A stretch of 64,000 nucleotides of DNA from Bifidobacterium sp. ESL0745. GTDB lineage: Bacteria > Actinomycetota > Actinomycetes > Actinomycetales > Bifidobacteriaceae. The notes beneath the pieces are model-generated. The model had not been told where the DNA came from and ran no database searches. It saw only the letters and a program-made list of their open reading frames with translations. The stretch covers positions 930,001-994,000 of the forward strand of contig NZ_JAQTHX010000001.1 in assembly GCF_029433335.1 (NCBI RefSeq). The letters are read 5' to 3'. A program made the position numbers and the translations under genes. Positions 1 to 7,370 of this stretch are shown piece after piece. The first letter of the stretch is position 1, and each line of letters begins with the position of its first letter.

Positions 1-459
1 CACCAGTTCCCAGAAAATTCGTTGTGCACGTCCGTTGCCTTCACGAAAAGGATGCAGGTTGTTGAGATTGTCATAATTGACACTCAACCGCTGAATGAAT
101 GTCTTGCGGTCCATGCCCTTTAACATGGCATCTTTTTGTAAAACAGACTCAACATGGTGCGACCCGGTCGCCAGAAAAGCCACTGGCAGGAACGTTGAAC
201 CTCCCTTGGAGATATCGACGGTACGAAATTCACCGGCCCATGGATAAACTTCGAAGAATAACGACCGATGGATAGAACATAGCTGGCTGATTGTTCCTTC
301 AGCATGCAACTGCTTGCTACGCAAAATAGCACTGGAATAAGTAACAAGCATACTTTCAGCGTGCAGCAAATCCTTCTGAGTCTTTGCACCAACCAGATTT
401 TTCAGGACATCAGTGCCAGCAATAAGATATGGATCAACAAATCTGCCGCATTCAGGCAT
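1..459 (-). CDS. Fic-domain toxin (probable AMP transferase), C-terminus beyond window
   Basis: The first 153 residues are visible; the rest lies left of base 1. Residues 136-147 read HPFREGNGRAQR, which matches the Fic active-site motif HxFx(D/E)GNGRxxR in full, with H136 as the catalytic base. Fic proteins of this type transfer AMP from ATP to a hydroxyl of a target protein; in VbhT-like toxins the targets are the gyrase and topoisomerase IV B subunits. The ATG is read from within the final codons of the preceding antitoxin gene, an 8-base overlap, so the pair is translationally coupled. The remaining visible sequence has the helical character of the Fic fold. Activity is inferred from the intact motif. 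The alternative is a Fic protein using another nucleotide or target. Confidence 0.9.
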   Translation of the reverse strand, partial: MPECGRFVDPYLIAGTDVLKNLVGAKTQKDLLHAESMLVTYSSAILRSKQLHAEGTISQLCSIHRSLFFEVYPWAGEFRTVDISKGGSTFLPVAFLATGSHHVESVLQKDAMLKGMDRKTFIQRLSVNYDNLNNLHPFREGNGRAQRIFWELV

Positions 460-637
460 GGGCTAGATCCCGCCGGACACGGTCTTTAACTCGTTGGCCC
501 CATTCCTCAACATCTATTTTGCCGAAAATGTATTCTTTCGCGTCGGCCATAAATTGCTCATCAACGTGTTGCCCTTCCATCTCAGTGGAATGAACGGCTT
601 GATACACGTCTTGCGCACGCTTCTCGACAACAGTCAT
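452..637 (-). CDS. Fic antitoxin, VbhA-like
   Basis: This 61-residue acidic helical protein lies immediately upstream of the Fic toxin and overlaps its start. Residues 17-22 read STEMEG, which fits the Fic-inhibition motif (S/T)xxxE(G/N); in class I Fic pairs the glutamate of this motif enters the toxin's ATP pocket and blocks productive nucleotide binding. Length and gene order match VbhA-type antitoxins. A purine-rich stretch (AAAGGAAG) lies about 14 bases before the ATG, a rather long spacing. Assignment rests on the motif, size and coupling to a Fic gene. Antitoxin function is inferred. Confidence 0.85.
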   Translation of the reverse strand: MTVVEKRAQDVYQAVHSTEMEGQHVDEQFMADAKEYIFGKIDVEEWGQRVKDRVRRDLAHA

Positions 638-1120
638 AGCGCCAGCATCTTCCTTTCAGAACAACACATCTCGAATAAATCCAGATTATCTCATCAAAGG
701 TATATCAACTTGGGAAACTTGTATCGTTTAGATTGTTCCTGTCTTCAATTTTTAGAATCGAAATCCCCTTATACGCCGGCCGATAAAACAATGCCGGAGG
801 AATACCCCCGGCGACTTGGAGCCTCTCCCTTTCAGAGTGAAGCAATATTCATTTTGACAGAAAACACCGTAATACGCAAATTATCTAAAATGACATATAC
901 CAGTAACTTTATGGCTCATTATCAATAACTATGTTGTCGTTTCAAAGGAGAAGATCTTCCAACAGTACCCACGAAACTTAAAATTGAATCTGGTTTACAA
1001 AGCCGGATAGGGATAAGCCAGCAAACGACGCTAAAAGCGACTACACAACAGTCCCAGAATTTCTCAATTTCGGAAAGCTTGCTGATATTATTCAGAAGTA
1101 GCATTTTTGTTGAGAGGAGC
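638..1120. other. AT-rich intergenic region
   Basis: About 480 bases separate the divergent Fic-antitoxin and CPBP protease genes. The stretch is visibly richer in A and T than the core genes to the right. Its open frames have no convincing start, codon bias or family resemblance. It probably holds the promoters of both flanking units. I see no RNA gene or strong hairpin. Confidence 0.5.
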
Positions 1121-2038
1121 ATGATGCTGACGCCAGACCACGAGGACGTGAAAACCGGAAAGAAGCAGGCCGCTGCCCGGACGCTGGTGCATTTTCTCGC
1201 CTTCATCCTGATATTCCTTGTGCTCTATGTGCCCGCCTTCATGCTGGTCAAACATGTTCTGCACATCCAGCGCCACGCCAGCGGCGAGAACCGTTGGATG
1301 CAGTCCATGTCGGTATCGGCCCCGCTGGAAGTCGCGGCGGTCGTCATCGCCTACCTCGTAGTGGTGATGTTGCTCGAAAAGCGCAGAAACCCTTACGAAC
1401 TGTGGCTCTCCCGGCTCCCAGGCCTGCTGGTCGGAATGCTCGCGGGCTTCGGTGTCATTGCCCTGTGCGTCGGTATCCTCTTCCTTACCGGCAGCTATCA
1501 CGTCATCGACTTCAACCCGGACTACTCGCCGTGGATGGATATCTTCGTCATGGGCGTCTGCGGCGGCATCGGCGAGGAAATCGCGTGCCGCGGCATCATC
1601 TTCAGGCTGCTCGAGGAATGGATCGGAACCTGGGGCGGCGTTCTGGTTTCCGCTCTGCTGTTTGGACTCATGCACCTGAACAACCCCGGAGCGACGCTGT
1701 GGGGAGCACTCGCCCTCGCGATAGAGTCCGGCGTACTGTTCGCGGCCATTTACGCATGGACCAGATCATTGTGGTGGGTCATCGGCTTCCATGCCATGTG
1801 GAACGTCGCCGAGGGACCGATATTCGGTTCCGTCGTCTCCGGCACCGGCAAGCAATCGTCATGGCTCATCGCGAGTTGGCAAGGCCCCGCGATCCTGACC
1901 GGCGGCGCTTTCGGCTTCGAAGCCAGCATCGTTCCAGTCGTGGTGTGCGGTGCGATTGCGATGTTTCTCTTGGTGTTTCTACAGAAGGAAGGAAAAATGG
2001 TAAAACCTTTGTGGAAACGAAGCATAAGCAGCCTATAA
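1121..2038 (+). CDS. CPBP-family intramembrane metalloprotease
   Basis: This is a polytopic membrane protein of 305 residues with about eight hydrophobic segments and the three CPBP (CAAX protease and bacteriocin-processing) motifs in order: EEIACR with E152, E153 and R157; FGLMH with H185; and HAMWN with H224. In this family the glutamates and histidines form the catalytic site inside the membrane. Members process prenylated proteins or peptides, or give immunity to bacteriocins. The start was placed at 1121 because AGAGGAG stands directly before the ATG pair at 1121/1124; the frame is open further upstream without a ribosome site. The substrate cannot be told from the sequence. No bacteriocin gene is seen nearby. 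Confidence 0.9.
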   Translation: MMLTPDHEDVKTGKKQAAARTLVHFLAFILIFLVLYVPAFMLVKHVLHIQRHASGENRWMQSMSVSAPLEVAAVVIAYLVVVMLLEKRRNPYELWLSRLPGLLVGMLAGFGVIALCVGILFLTGSYHVIDFNPDYSPWMDIFVMGVCGGIGEEIACRGIIFRLLEEWIGTWGGVLVSALLFGLMHLNNPGATLWGALALAIESGVLFAAIYAWTRSLWWVIGFHAMWNVAEGPIFGSVVSGTGKQSSWLIASWQGPAILTGGAFGFEASIVPVVVCGAIAMFLLVFLQKEGKMVKPLWKRSISSL

Positions 2039-2104
2039 ACGAACAGCAAAGATTATCTAAACTCACTCCTCGCTAATGATTTTAGAACCAAGTTTTATAC
2101 AAAG

Positions 2105-2180
2105 ACGCAAGAGTGAAAGCGAAATCACCTCTTACCTATATAATGATGATATACATGTAAATTTTCATGCAAATATGAGG
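2105..2180 (+). promoter_or_regulatory. Candidate promoter/operator of the YefM-like unit
   Basis: The AT-rich stretch before the antitoxin gene contains an imperfect palindrome at roughly 2132-2160 (TTACCTATAT ... ATATACATGTAA) with TATAAT-like sequence inside it. Phd/YefM antitoxins normally bind such operators and repress their own operon. The role is inferred from position and symmetry. Confidence 0.4.
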
Positions 2181-2185
2181 TTGAA

Positions 2186-2461
2186 ATGAGTATTGAAGTA
2201 CCTTTGGACACGATGGTTCCTATCAGCACGTTTAGCCGCGGAGGCGCAAGCAAAGCTTTCGCGCGGGTCAAGGATGGCAGGCCAGTTACTGTGCTGCGCA
2301 ACAATGAACCCACTTACGTTATCGTCGACCGACACGATTACGAAGAGCTTCGTCAGGCGCAAATCGAGCAGGAAAACGCTGAAGCACGACGTCAAGTGGA
2401 AGCCGGCGAAGGCCACACCTTCTCCAGCGTCCAAGAGATGAGGAATTTCCTCGATGCTTAA
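2186..2461 (+). CDS. Phd/YefM-family antitoxin
   Basis: The protein has 91 residues and an N-terminal Phd/YefM-type fold: a short strand, the segment STFSRGGASKAFARVKDG followed by RPVTVLRNNEPTYVIVD, then a long charged C-terminal helix that would wrap the toxin. The N-terminal half should bind the operator. A GAGG ribosome site lies at 2177-2180. The last codons overlap the ATG of a YafQ-like toxin gene at 2454, the usual coupling in type II toxin-antitoxin operons. The antitoxin frame is intact although its toxin is broken, so it now appears to be an orphan antitoxin. Confidence 0.88.
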   Translation: MSIEVPLDTMVPISTFSRGGASKAFARVKDGRPVTVLRNNEPTYVIVDRHDYEELRQAQIEQENAEARRQVEAGEGHTFSSVQEMRNFLDA

Positions 2462-2805
2462 GAACATCCACTCAATACCAGCTTTCGAAAAAGACTATCG
2501 AGTCCTGAAAAAAACATCGCGACATGGATAAGTTGTGGGCTGCAGTCGACGCAATCATGACCGAAAACCGAGCGAAGCTCGATACATAATACCGTGACCA
2601 CGCGCTCAAAGGGAACTGGCTGGGCTACCGAGAGCTGCACATCGAAGGCGATTGGCTTCTCATCTACCGTATCGAGGAAAACGGCATCTCATTAGTTCTG
2701 ACCCGGACGGACACCCACGACAATTTATTTTCGGCCAAAATCTCGAAAAAGATCATAAGACAATACGGAAAGTCATCACGTCATTCTGGCAAAATTGGCA
2801 ACTAG
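2454..2805 (+). pseudogene. YafQ/RelE-type mRNA interferase toxin, frameshifted and interrupted
   Basis: From the ATG at 2454 the reading is LKNIHSIPAFEKDYRVLKK and then stops at 2529. Removing one A from the run of seven at 2508-2514 restores the frame, giving LKKHRDMDKLWAAVD and the family core RDHALKGNWLGYRELH, IEGDWLLIYRI and THDNLF up to the stop at 2803. These are the conserved YafQ blocks with the histidine, aspartate and tryptophan positions of the ribonuclease site. A second lesion, TAA at 2587-2589, stands where the family usually has glutamine before YRDHALKG. Two independent lesions argue that the toxin is dead rather than misread. Confidence 0.85.
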
Positions 2806-3081
2806 TCTGTAAGGCCGCAGAATAGAAGCTTTGAATAAATCTATATTTGAACTGAAACATATCTCGTAATCGAATACAACGTTTCAAATCTAAAATTCGG
2901 CATGAAGGATTTAAATCTGTGACAGCTTGTTTAGTTGACATATAAAACAACTAGTAACAGACAATACCGGAAATCACCGGAAACATTGGTATTTCAGGGG
3001 TTAAAAGCGAAAATATATGTCCGAACGGCTGCCAGTATCTCTCAGCTTTCTGCACGCACGCCCCGTTCCATGTGCTGGGTT

Positions 3082-3567
3082 TCATTCCGCTTCTTTAGGC
3101 ACCTTGATAATTGGTTTTCGGTTGCCTTTGACTGCAAACGGGAGGCTGTTGGCCTGCTCGTAGATGTTCTGAACGAGCTTCTCGATTTCATCCGCATGGC
3201 CGGTCGTAGACAGAAACTGAGAAACGGCTTGGTCGTAGTGGTTTTTGTTGTCGGTATTCAGCCGCTTCCAATTGATGTTTTTAAAATGCTCCAACAGCGG
3301 TTGGGAATTCGGTGGAAGGCTGACCCTTCCCTGCTCGACGAGCACCGCGATGATGGGATATCCCGCATAATGCTGCCAGTACGTCGCGTTGTCGTTGGAG
3401 GAATACAGTCCGTCGGAAATCATCACCGTATAGCGTTTCATGTGGGCCGATGAAGTCACGATGGCCTTCGATTCCGGACCGCACAATTGAACACGGCCAT
3501 CCGCCACCGCACTCAAAGCCTCGTATATCTTTGCAATCGGGGTTGGTTTTCTGAGAATATCAGGCAT
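3082..3567 (-). CDS. Hypothetical protein
   Basis: This 161-residue protein is one I do not recognise. It is soluble, without signal peptide or membrane segment, and shows mixed alpha/beta character. A central aromatic stretch (TYWQHYAGYP, then IIAVLVEQGRVSLP) is followed by a helical second half. A ribosome site (AAAGGAAG) lies a few bases before the ATG, and codon use looks like a real gene. It sits between the broken toxin-antitoxin locus and an integrase remnant, on the opposite strand to both, so it is probably cargo of the old island. No function is proposed. Confidence 0.65.
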   Translation of the reverse strand: MPDILRKPTPIAKIYEALSAVADGRVQLCGPESKAIVTSSAHMKRYTVMISDGLYSSNDNATYWQHYAGYPIIAVLVEQGRVSLPPNSQPLLEHFKNINWKRLNTDNKNHYDQAVSQFLSTTGHADEIEKLVQNIYEQANSLPFAVKGNRKPIIKVPKEAE

Positions 3568-3592
3568 ATGGAGACTTCCTTTCGATACGTCA

Positions 3593-3751
3593 TTGACAAG
3601 GGCTAAATTTCTGAACCGGCAGCAACCAGATTACGGTTGCGACCAGACCGTCGCGATTACACTGAATACGTATGCGAAATTGCGGCCAGAGCGGTTGGAT
3701 GAGTTTGCCGACGCCGTTGTTAGGGCGCGGGCTTCGGAGATGGAAAGATGA
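3593..3751 (+). pseudogene. C-terminal remnant of a tyrosine-recombinase integrase
   Basis: No start codon is plausible, but from about 3640 to the TGA at 3749 the plus strand reads QTVAITLNTYAKL then RPERLDEFADAVVRARASEMER. This is the typical end of actinobacterial phage/island integrases: the TLNTY segment carries the nucleophilic tyrosine and is followed by the RPERLDEFADAV helix. The conserved GH expected just before QTVA is degenerate, and the upstream R-H-x-x-R region is absent because the opposite-strand gene occupies the space. The remnant points at tRNA-Pro 127 bases away, the usual geometry of an integrase beside its attachment site. Confidence 0.75.
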
Positions 3752-3839
3752 CCTACAGTGTTGACTGGATGTTGACTGTAGCAGGGCATGTGCGGCAATA
3801 TTGACTAATGTTAACTGTTTTGTTTTTCCATTGTTTTGG

Positions 3840-3870
3840 CGATACCTTGGAACCCCAGTGTTTCCAATGG
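3840..3870 (-). terminator. Hairpin downstream of tRNA-Pro
   Basis: Just beyond the 3' end of tRNA-Pro the minus strand carries CCATTGGAA and TTCCAAGG arms around a short loop, followed by an A-rich rather than T-rich stretch. It may end tRNA transcription or be part of the former integration site; the sequence does not separate these. Confidence 0.4.
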
Positions 3871-3874
3871 CTCT

Positions 3875-3951
<77 letters not shown>

Positions 3952-4235
3952 ATGTGCCAAGCAAAACAAAGCACAATCAACAAGTATAGCGCAACCCCGG
4001 CCACACGACTCGCTAGAATGGGCAATAGCAAAAACAATAAACAAACATGAGTGCAACAGGCGTGACGAATTCTGAACCCCAATCGCTAAGCAGGCATAAC
4101 GGAAACGTCCACGGCGACAGATAATAATCACAAGTTACGTGGCCATCGCCAACGTGTATCGGTCACCAACCAACAGCAAACCGAAAATCGGCACTCATCT
4201 GAAACACGAAAAACGACAACACACGAAGGGCAACA

Positions 4236-5429
4236 ATGGGACTGCATCAGCGCACGGAGACCTCGGGACTCATCTCCTTCCTTATCTGCGCGATTACCGG
4301 AGCAAGCGGCATGGCGCTATGCGTCTCGGCACTGCCGGCCTCGTGGATGATCAGCCGACGCCAGTTCGTCATCGCCTCCATCATCATCGCTGCGTGCGGC
4401 ACCATCTCCTTCATTTTCGGCTACGCACGACGCTCAAGTTCGTTCAACACGCACAACCGTTGGATAGCGATTCTCCGACGCCTGGTCGAAATCCTCGCAC
4501 TCGCGACGGTCTACGCCTCCACACTGTTCCTCACCTCGTTTGCGATTCTGAGCATGGCCAACAACCTCATGGGTACGATGTTCCTCGAATACATCGTGGC
4601 AGTCTGCGCCGGTTTCTCAGGCGTCGCAGGCTACGTCACCTTCGTACAGGCCGAACTGATGGACGCGAAGACATTGGCCGGCTTATTGCCGCTTTTCGTG
4701 GTCGCCGGCGTCAGCGTCGCAGGCCTGACGACGGACGATCCGAACTGGTACACCAACAATTTCTCGCAACTTGGCGACCGCACCACCTTCGCCGCGCGCA
4801 TGTTCAACTCGACCCTGGTTCTGGCCGGCATCTGCATCATTATCATCAGCTACTTCGCCATTTCCGAGCTGGTCACCTCATATCGTCAACGCCAGGAATG
4901 GAATCAGGAACAGGGCCCGCTGCACTCTAGTCATATCAAGCACTATAAGGCACGTCTGATCTGTCTTTCAGTGATGCTCGCTTTCTCCGGTATCGCCTTC
5001 ATCGGTATCGGCACGTTCCGCTATACGCCGCATCCTATCCTACACAACGTATTCGCCCGTGGCATCGTCGTCGTCATGGGGCTGCTTCTGCTGACGCTCC
5101 CCTGGCTCGCCCCACAGCTTTCCCTCGCCATTTATGCGGCCGGTTACCTCGCCATCGCCGTTTGCGGATTTGTGCTTATCCAATGGCTCAACGGCGCCAA
5201 TACGATGACTAACGTCGAGGCCTTGGCCGGGCTCGTCTTCCTTGGCTGGTTCATCATGTTCTCTCGTCAGATAGCCGCCATCGAGGCCGACCGTATCGCC
5301 GAGCAGGTTTTACATGCCGACGAAGAACAGTCTAAAACCGACTTGGATACGGCCAATATCGCCGAAACAATCCCGTCTTCGGTTGAGAAGAACCATCGCA
5401 TGCATTCACGTATCGCGGCCACCCAGTAA
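4236..5429 (+). CDS. DUF998-like polytopic membrane protein
   Basis: This protein of 397 residues has about eleven or twelve hydrophobic segments and a hydrophilic, probably cytoplasmic C-terminal tail of about 50 residues. The segment NFSQLGDRTTFAARMFNSTL resembles the short signature of DUF998 proteins (small residue, LG, then F-N before a membrane helix), and a second half repeats the pattern with HNVFARG, suggesting internal duplication. No transport or catalytic motif is evident and the function is unknown. The gene stands alone between tRNA-Pro and a convergent Nudix gene. Confidence 0.7.
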   Translation: MGLHQRTETSGLISFLICAITGASGMALCVSALPASWMISRRQFVIASIIIAACGTISFIFGYARRSSSFNTHNRWIAILRRLVEILALATVYASTLFLTSFAILSMANNLMGTMFLEYIVAVCAGFSGVAGYVTFVQAELMDAKTLAGLLPLFVVAGVSVAGLTTDDPNWYTNNFSQLGDRTTFAARMFNSTLVLAGICIIIISYFAISELVTSYRQRQEWNQEQGPLHSSHIKHYKARLICLSVMLAFSGIAFIGIGTFRYTPHPILHNVFARGIVVVMGLLLLTLPWLAPQLSLAIYAAGYLAIAVCGFVLIQWLNGANTMTNVEALAGLVFLGWFIMFSRQIAAIEADRIAEQVLHADEEQSKTDLDTANIAETIPSSVEKNHRMHSRIAATQ

Positions 5430-5460
5430 GGCAACGCAACGATAAGATTACCGACTATTT

Positions 5461-5504
5461 AATATTTGTCACTGTGCTAAGAGTTTGTTTCATTGACAAA
5501 TATT
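5461..5504. terminator. AT-rich inverted repeat between convergent genes
   Basis: Arms AATATTTGTCA and TGACAAATATT (11 bp, perfect) flank 22 bases between the DUF998-like gene and the Nudix gene. A bidirectional terminator is the likely role from position, although the stem is AT-rich and the loop long; a protein-binding palindrome is possible. Confidence 0.45.
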
Positions 5505-5575
5505 TGTAATGCGTGTGATTGAGAATCTAAAACTCACACATTCCTCGTGAAACCAACAGCACAAGAATTATGACA

Positions 5576-6232
5576 TCAATCTTTCGCTGCCAACCGTTCA
5601 TGCAAACGGCGAATCTGCTCATGCTGGATGGCGATGGTGGAATCGGCGGCCTGAATGCCGATGCCGGTGAGTTCCTGCCACGTCACCCAAGTGGACTGCA
5701 CATGCTCGTCTTTGTCAAAACGACGTGGCTCCTGCGTCCAAGAAGACAAATGAACCACGAAAATATGCGCCAGCTCGTTGGTCATGCCGCCTGAGGAATA
5801 AAAATCGCCGACAAGTTCCAAACGCACCGACTGCTCGTCTTTCGGCGTCACGCCGGTTTCCTCCCGCAGCTCACGCAGCGCAGAGGTTTCGGGCTTTTCG
5901 CCGTCTTCCATCAACCCTGCCGGGAAACCGTACGTGAACCTGTCGGGTCCGACACGGTACTCACGCTCCAGCAGATATTTGTCTTGAACCTCATCGTGAA
6001 CCAACATCACCACGGCCTGCGGATGGACCAGAATCTGCCTGCGGACAGGCACTTCCCTGCCGTCGGTTTTCGCGAGCGCCAACTGGCGGTCATCAATATG
6101 GAAGATGGCCCCGCGATAGACGGTCTCACTGGAAATCAAACGCACGGGTGCTTCCATGTCAACGCCGTCAGTCGAATCTTGCAGCCGCTTATTGACCTCG
6201 GCACGAATACGCTCCATCGCTTCTAAACCCAT
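5576..6232 (-). CDS. Nudix hydrolase, probable ADP-ribose pyrophosphatase
   Basis: The protein has about 218 residues. A complete Nudix box lies mid-protein, running from GLMEDGEKPETSA to LRELREETGV and matching Gx5Ex7REUxEExGU; its glutamates bind the catalytic magnesium. The N-terminal half, with ETVYRGAIFHIDD and an internal RREYRVGPDR segment, resembles ADP-ribose pyrophosphatases of the NudF type, which cleave ADP-ribose to AMP and ribose 5-phosphate. I took the ATG at 6232, preceded by GGGGAA, over a TTG at 6241; an in-frame ATG at 6217 is also possible. Substrate assignment is by resemblance only. Confidence 0.85.
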   Translation of the reverse strand: MGLEAMERIRAEVNKRLQDSTDGVDMEAPVRLISSETVYRGAIFHIDDRQLALAKTDGREVPVRRQILVHPQAVVMLVHDEVQDKYLLEREYRVGPDRFTYGFPAGLMEDGEKPETSALRELREETGVTPKDEQSVRLELVGDFYSSGGMTNELAHIFVVHLSSWTQEPRRFDKDEHVQSTWVTWQELTGIGIQAADSTIAIQHEQIRRLHERLAAKD

Positions 6233-6354
6233 ATTCCCCAACTTCCCCTACTGCAGTCCTTGACCGCAACAAATTATCACACGCCGACATATTGTTTCCG
6301 GCTAATTTCAGATTCTTCTTATTCCAAGATTCAAAGTAAGTCGGATGACATAGC

Positions 6355-7269
6355 CTAATTGTCAGACGCCATATTCTCATTCACGAGCGTGAATTCGTCG
6401 CGCCCCAGCACCAGTTGCCAAGGATCGGTGACGATACCGATGCGCTTGGTCTCGGGACGGAAACCGGTGGTCTTCTCCACGATATCCGCAACATCATCAA
6501 GCGCGTATCTGAACCACATCGACTCGATGGCCGAATGTGGCGTGTTGATCAGCGCCGGTTTCATGGTCGTATGATTGAGCGCCGCCTCGTACCAAGCCTG
6601 CTGCAGCGCGTCCGTGGCAGGATGGTGGCGCAAATCACTGGTGACATAGACATCGGCACCCGATATACGCACATCATTAAAATTCGAATCACCGGAACCC
6701 GGTAACACGGCAATGCGCTGCACCTCGGCATCAAGATCACCCGCCACCTGAATGCCGTACTTGGTTTTCGGCACCTCGTCGGCCACACGCTGCGCAAACG
6801 CACGTAGCGTCATCGGTTCCTTCAAGGTACCAACCCGGCCCAAACCCACCGGACGACCATCGTCCTGGCCGGTGGTAACCAGCGGTTGTTGCTTGCGCAA
6901 TCCGAACGCATCGGCGGCGGCCTGGGCGACCCCGCGGTAGGCGACATCGGCGTTGGTGTGGCCGACCCACAGCCCGCAGTGTGCCCGATACAGTTTCCCG
7001 GTGATGGCGCCATGCACCCCGTAGCCCGAAACCTCGTGCACCGCACGGAAGAAGAGCGGGTGGTGGCAGACAAGCAGGTCAGCGCCCATCGCAATGGCCT
7101 TGTCGACCACGGCCATGGTCGGGTCGGCGGCGAAAACGATTTTGCCGACGGCATCGTTCAAATCGCCGACGATCAGCCCGGGATGATCCCAATCCTCGGC
7201 GAATTCGAGCGGGTAAAGCTGCTCCAACGCTCCGGCGACCTGCCTGAGATTCGGTTTCTGACCAGTCAT
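6355..7269 (-). CDS. Nif3-like dinuclear metal-centre protein
   Basis: The protein has 304 residues and matches the Nif3/YbgI/DUF34 family throughout. Early residues DWDHPGLIVGD, then DLLVCHHPLFF with two metal-binding histidines, WVGHTNADVAYRGV, and late AVLPGSGDSNFNDV and DVYVTSDLRHHPATDA make up the family's metal-site blocks. Related proteins form hexameric rings with two metals per subunit; the biochemical role is unsettled despite frequent annotation as GTP cyclohydrolase I type 2. An excellent ribosome site (CGGAGGACAAT) precedes the ATG. It lies about 100 bases after polA on the same strand and may be cotranscribed with it. Confidence 0.9.
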   Translation of the reverse strand: MTGQKPNLRQVAGALEQLYPLEFAEDWDHPGLIVGDLNDAVGKIVFAADPTMAVVDKAIAMGADLLVCHHPLFFRAVHEVSGYGVHGAITGKLYRAHCGLWVGHTNADVAYRGVAQAAADAFGLRKQQPLVTTGQDDGRPVGLGRVGTLKEPMTLRAFAQRVADEVPKTKYGIQVAGDLDAEVQRIAVLPGSGDSNFNDVRISGADVYVTSDLRHHPATDALQQAWYEAALNHTTMKPALINTPHSAIESMWFRYALDDVADIVEKTTGFRPETKRIGIVTDPWQLVLGRDEFTLVNENMASDN

Positions 7270-7370
7270 ATTGTCCTCCGTTTGTTGCTTCTTATCGCTG
7301 ATATCGTTTATAACGTTTTCGTGCCAAACACGTCAGTTCGCACCGACATCACCCGGATTGACGGCCGGTA

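Noticed and set aside
928..1120. Upstream extension of the CPBP protease reading frame
   Set aside because: The frame is open but lacks a ribosome site, and the added residues do not match the family; AGAGGAG at 1112-1118 marks the real start.
2979..3002. Second copy of the integration-site sequence found beside tRNA-Pro
   Set aside because: It shares GGAAACA-TGG with the tRNA downstream sequence but is in inverted orientation and only partly alike, so a true attachment repeat is unlikely.
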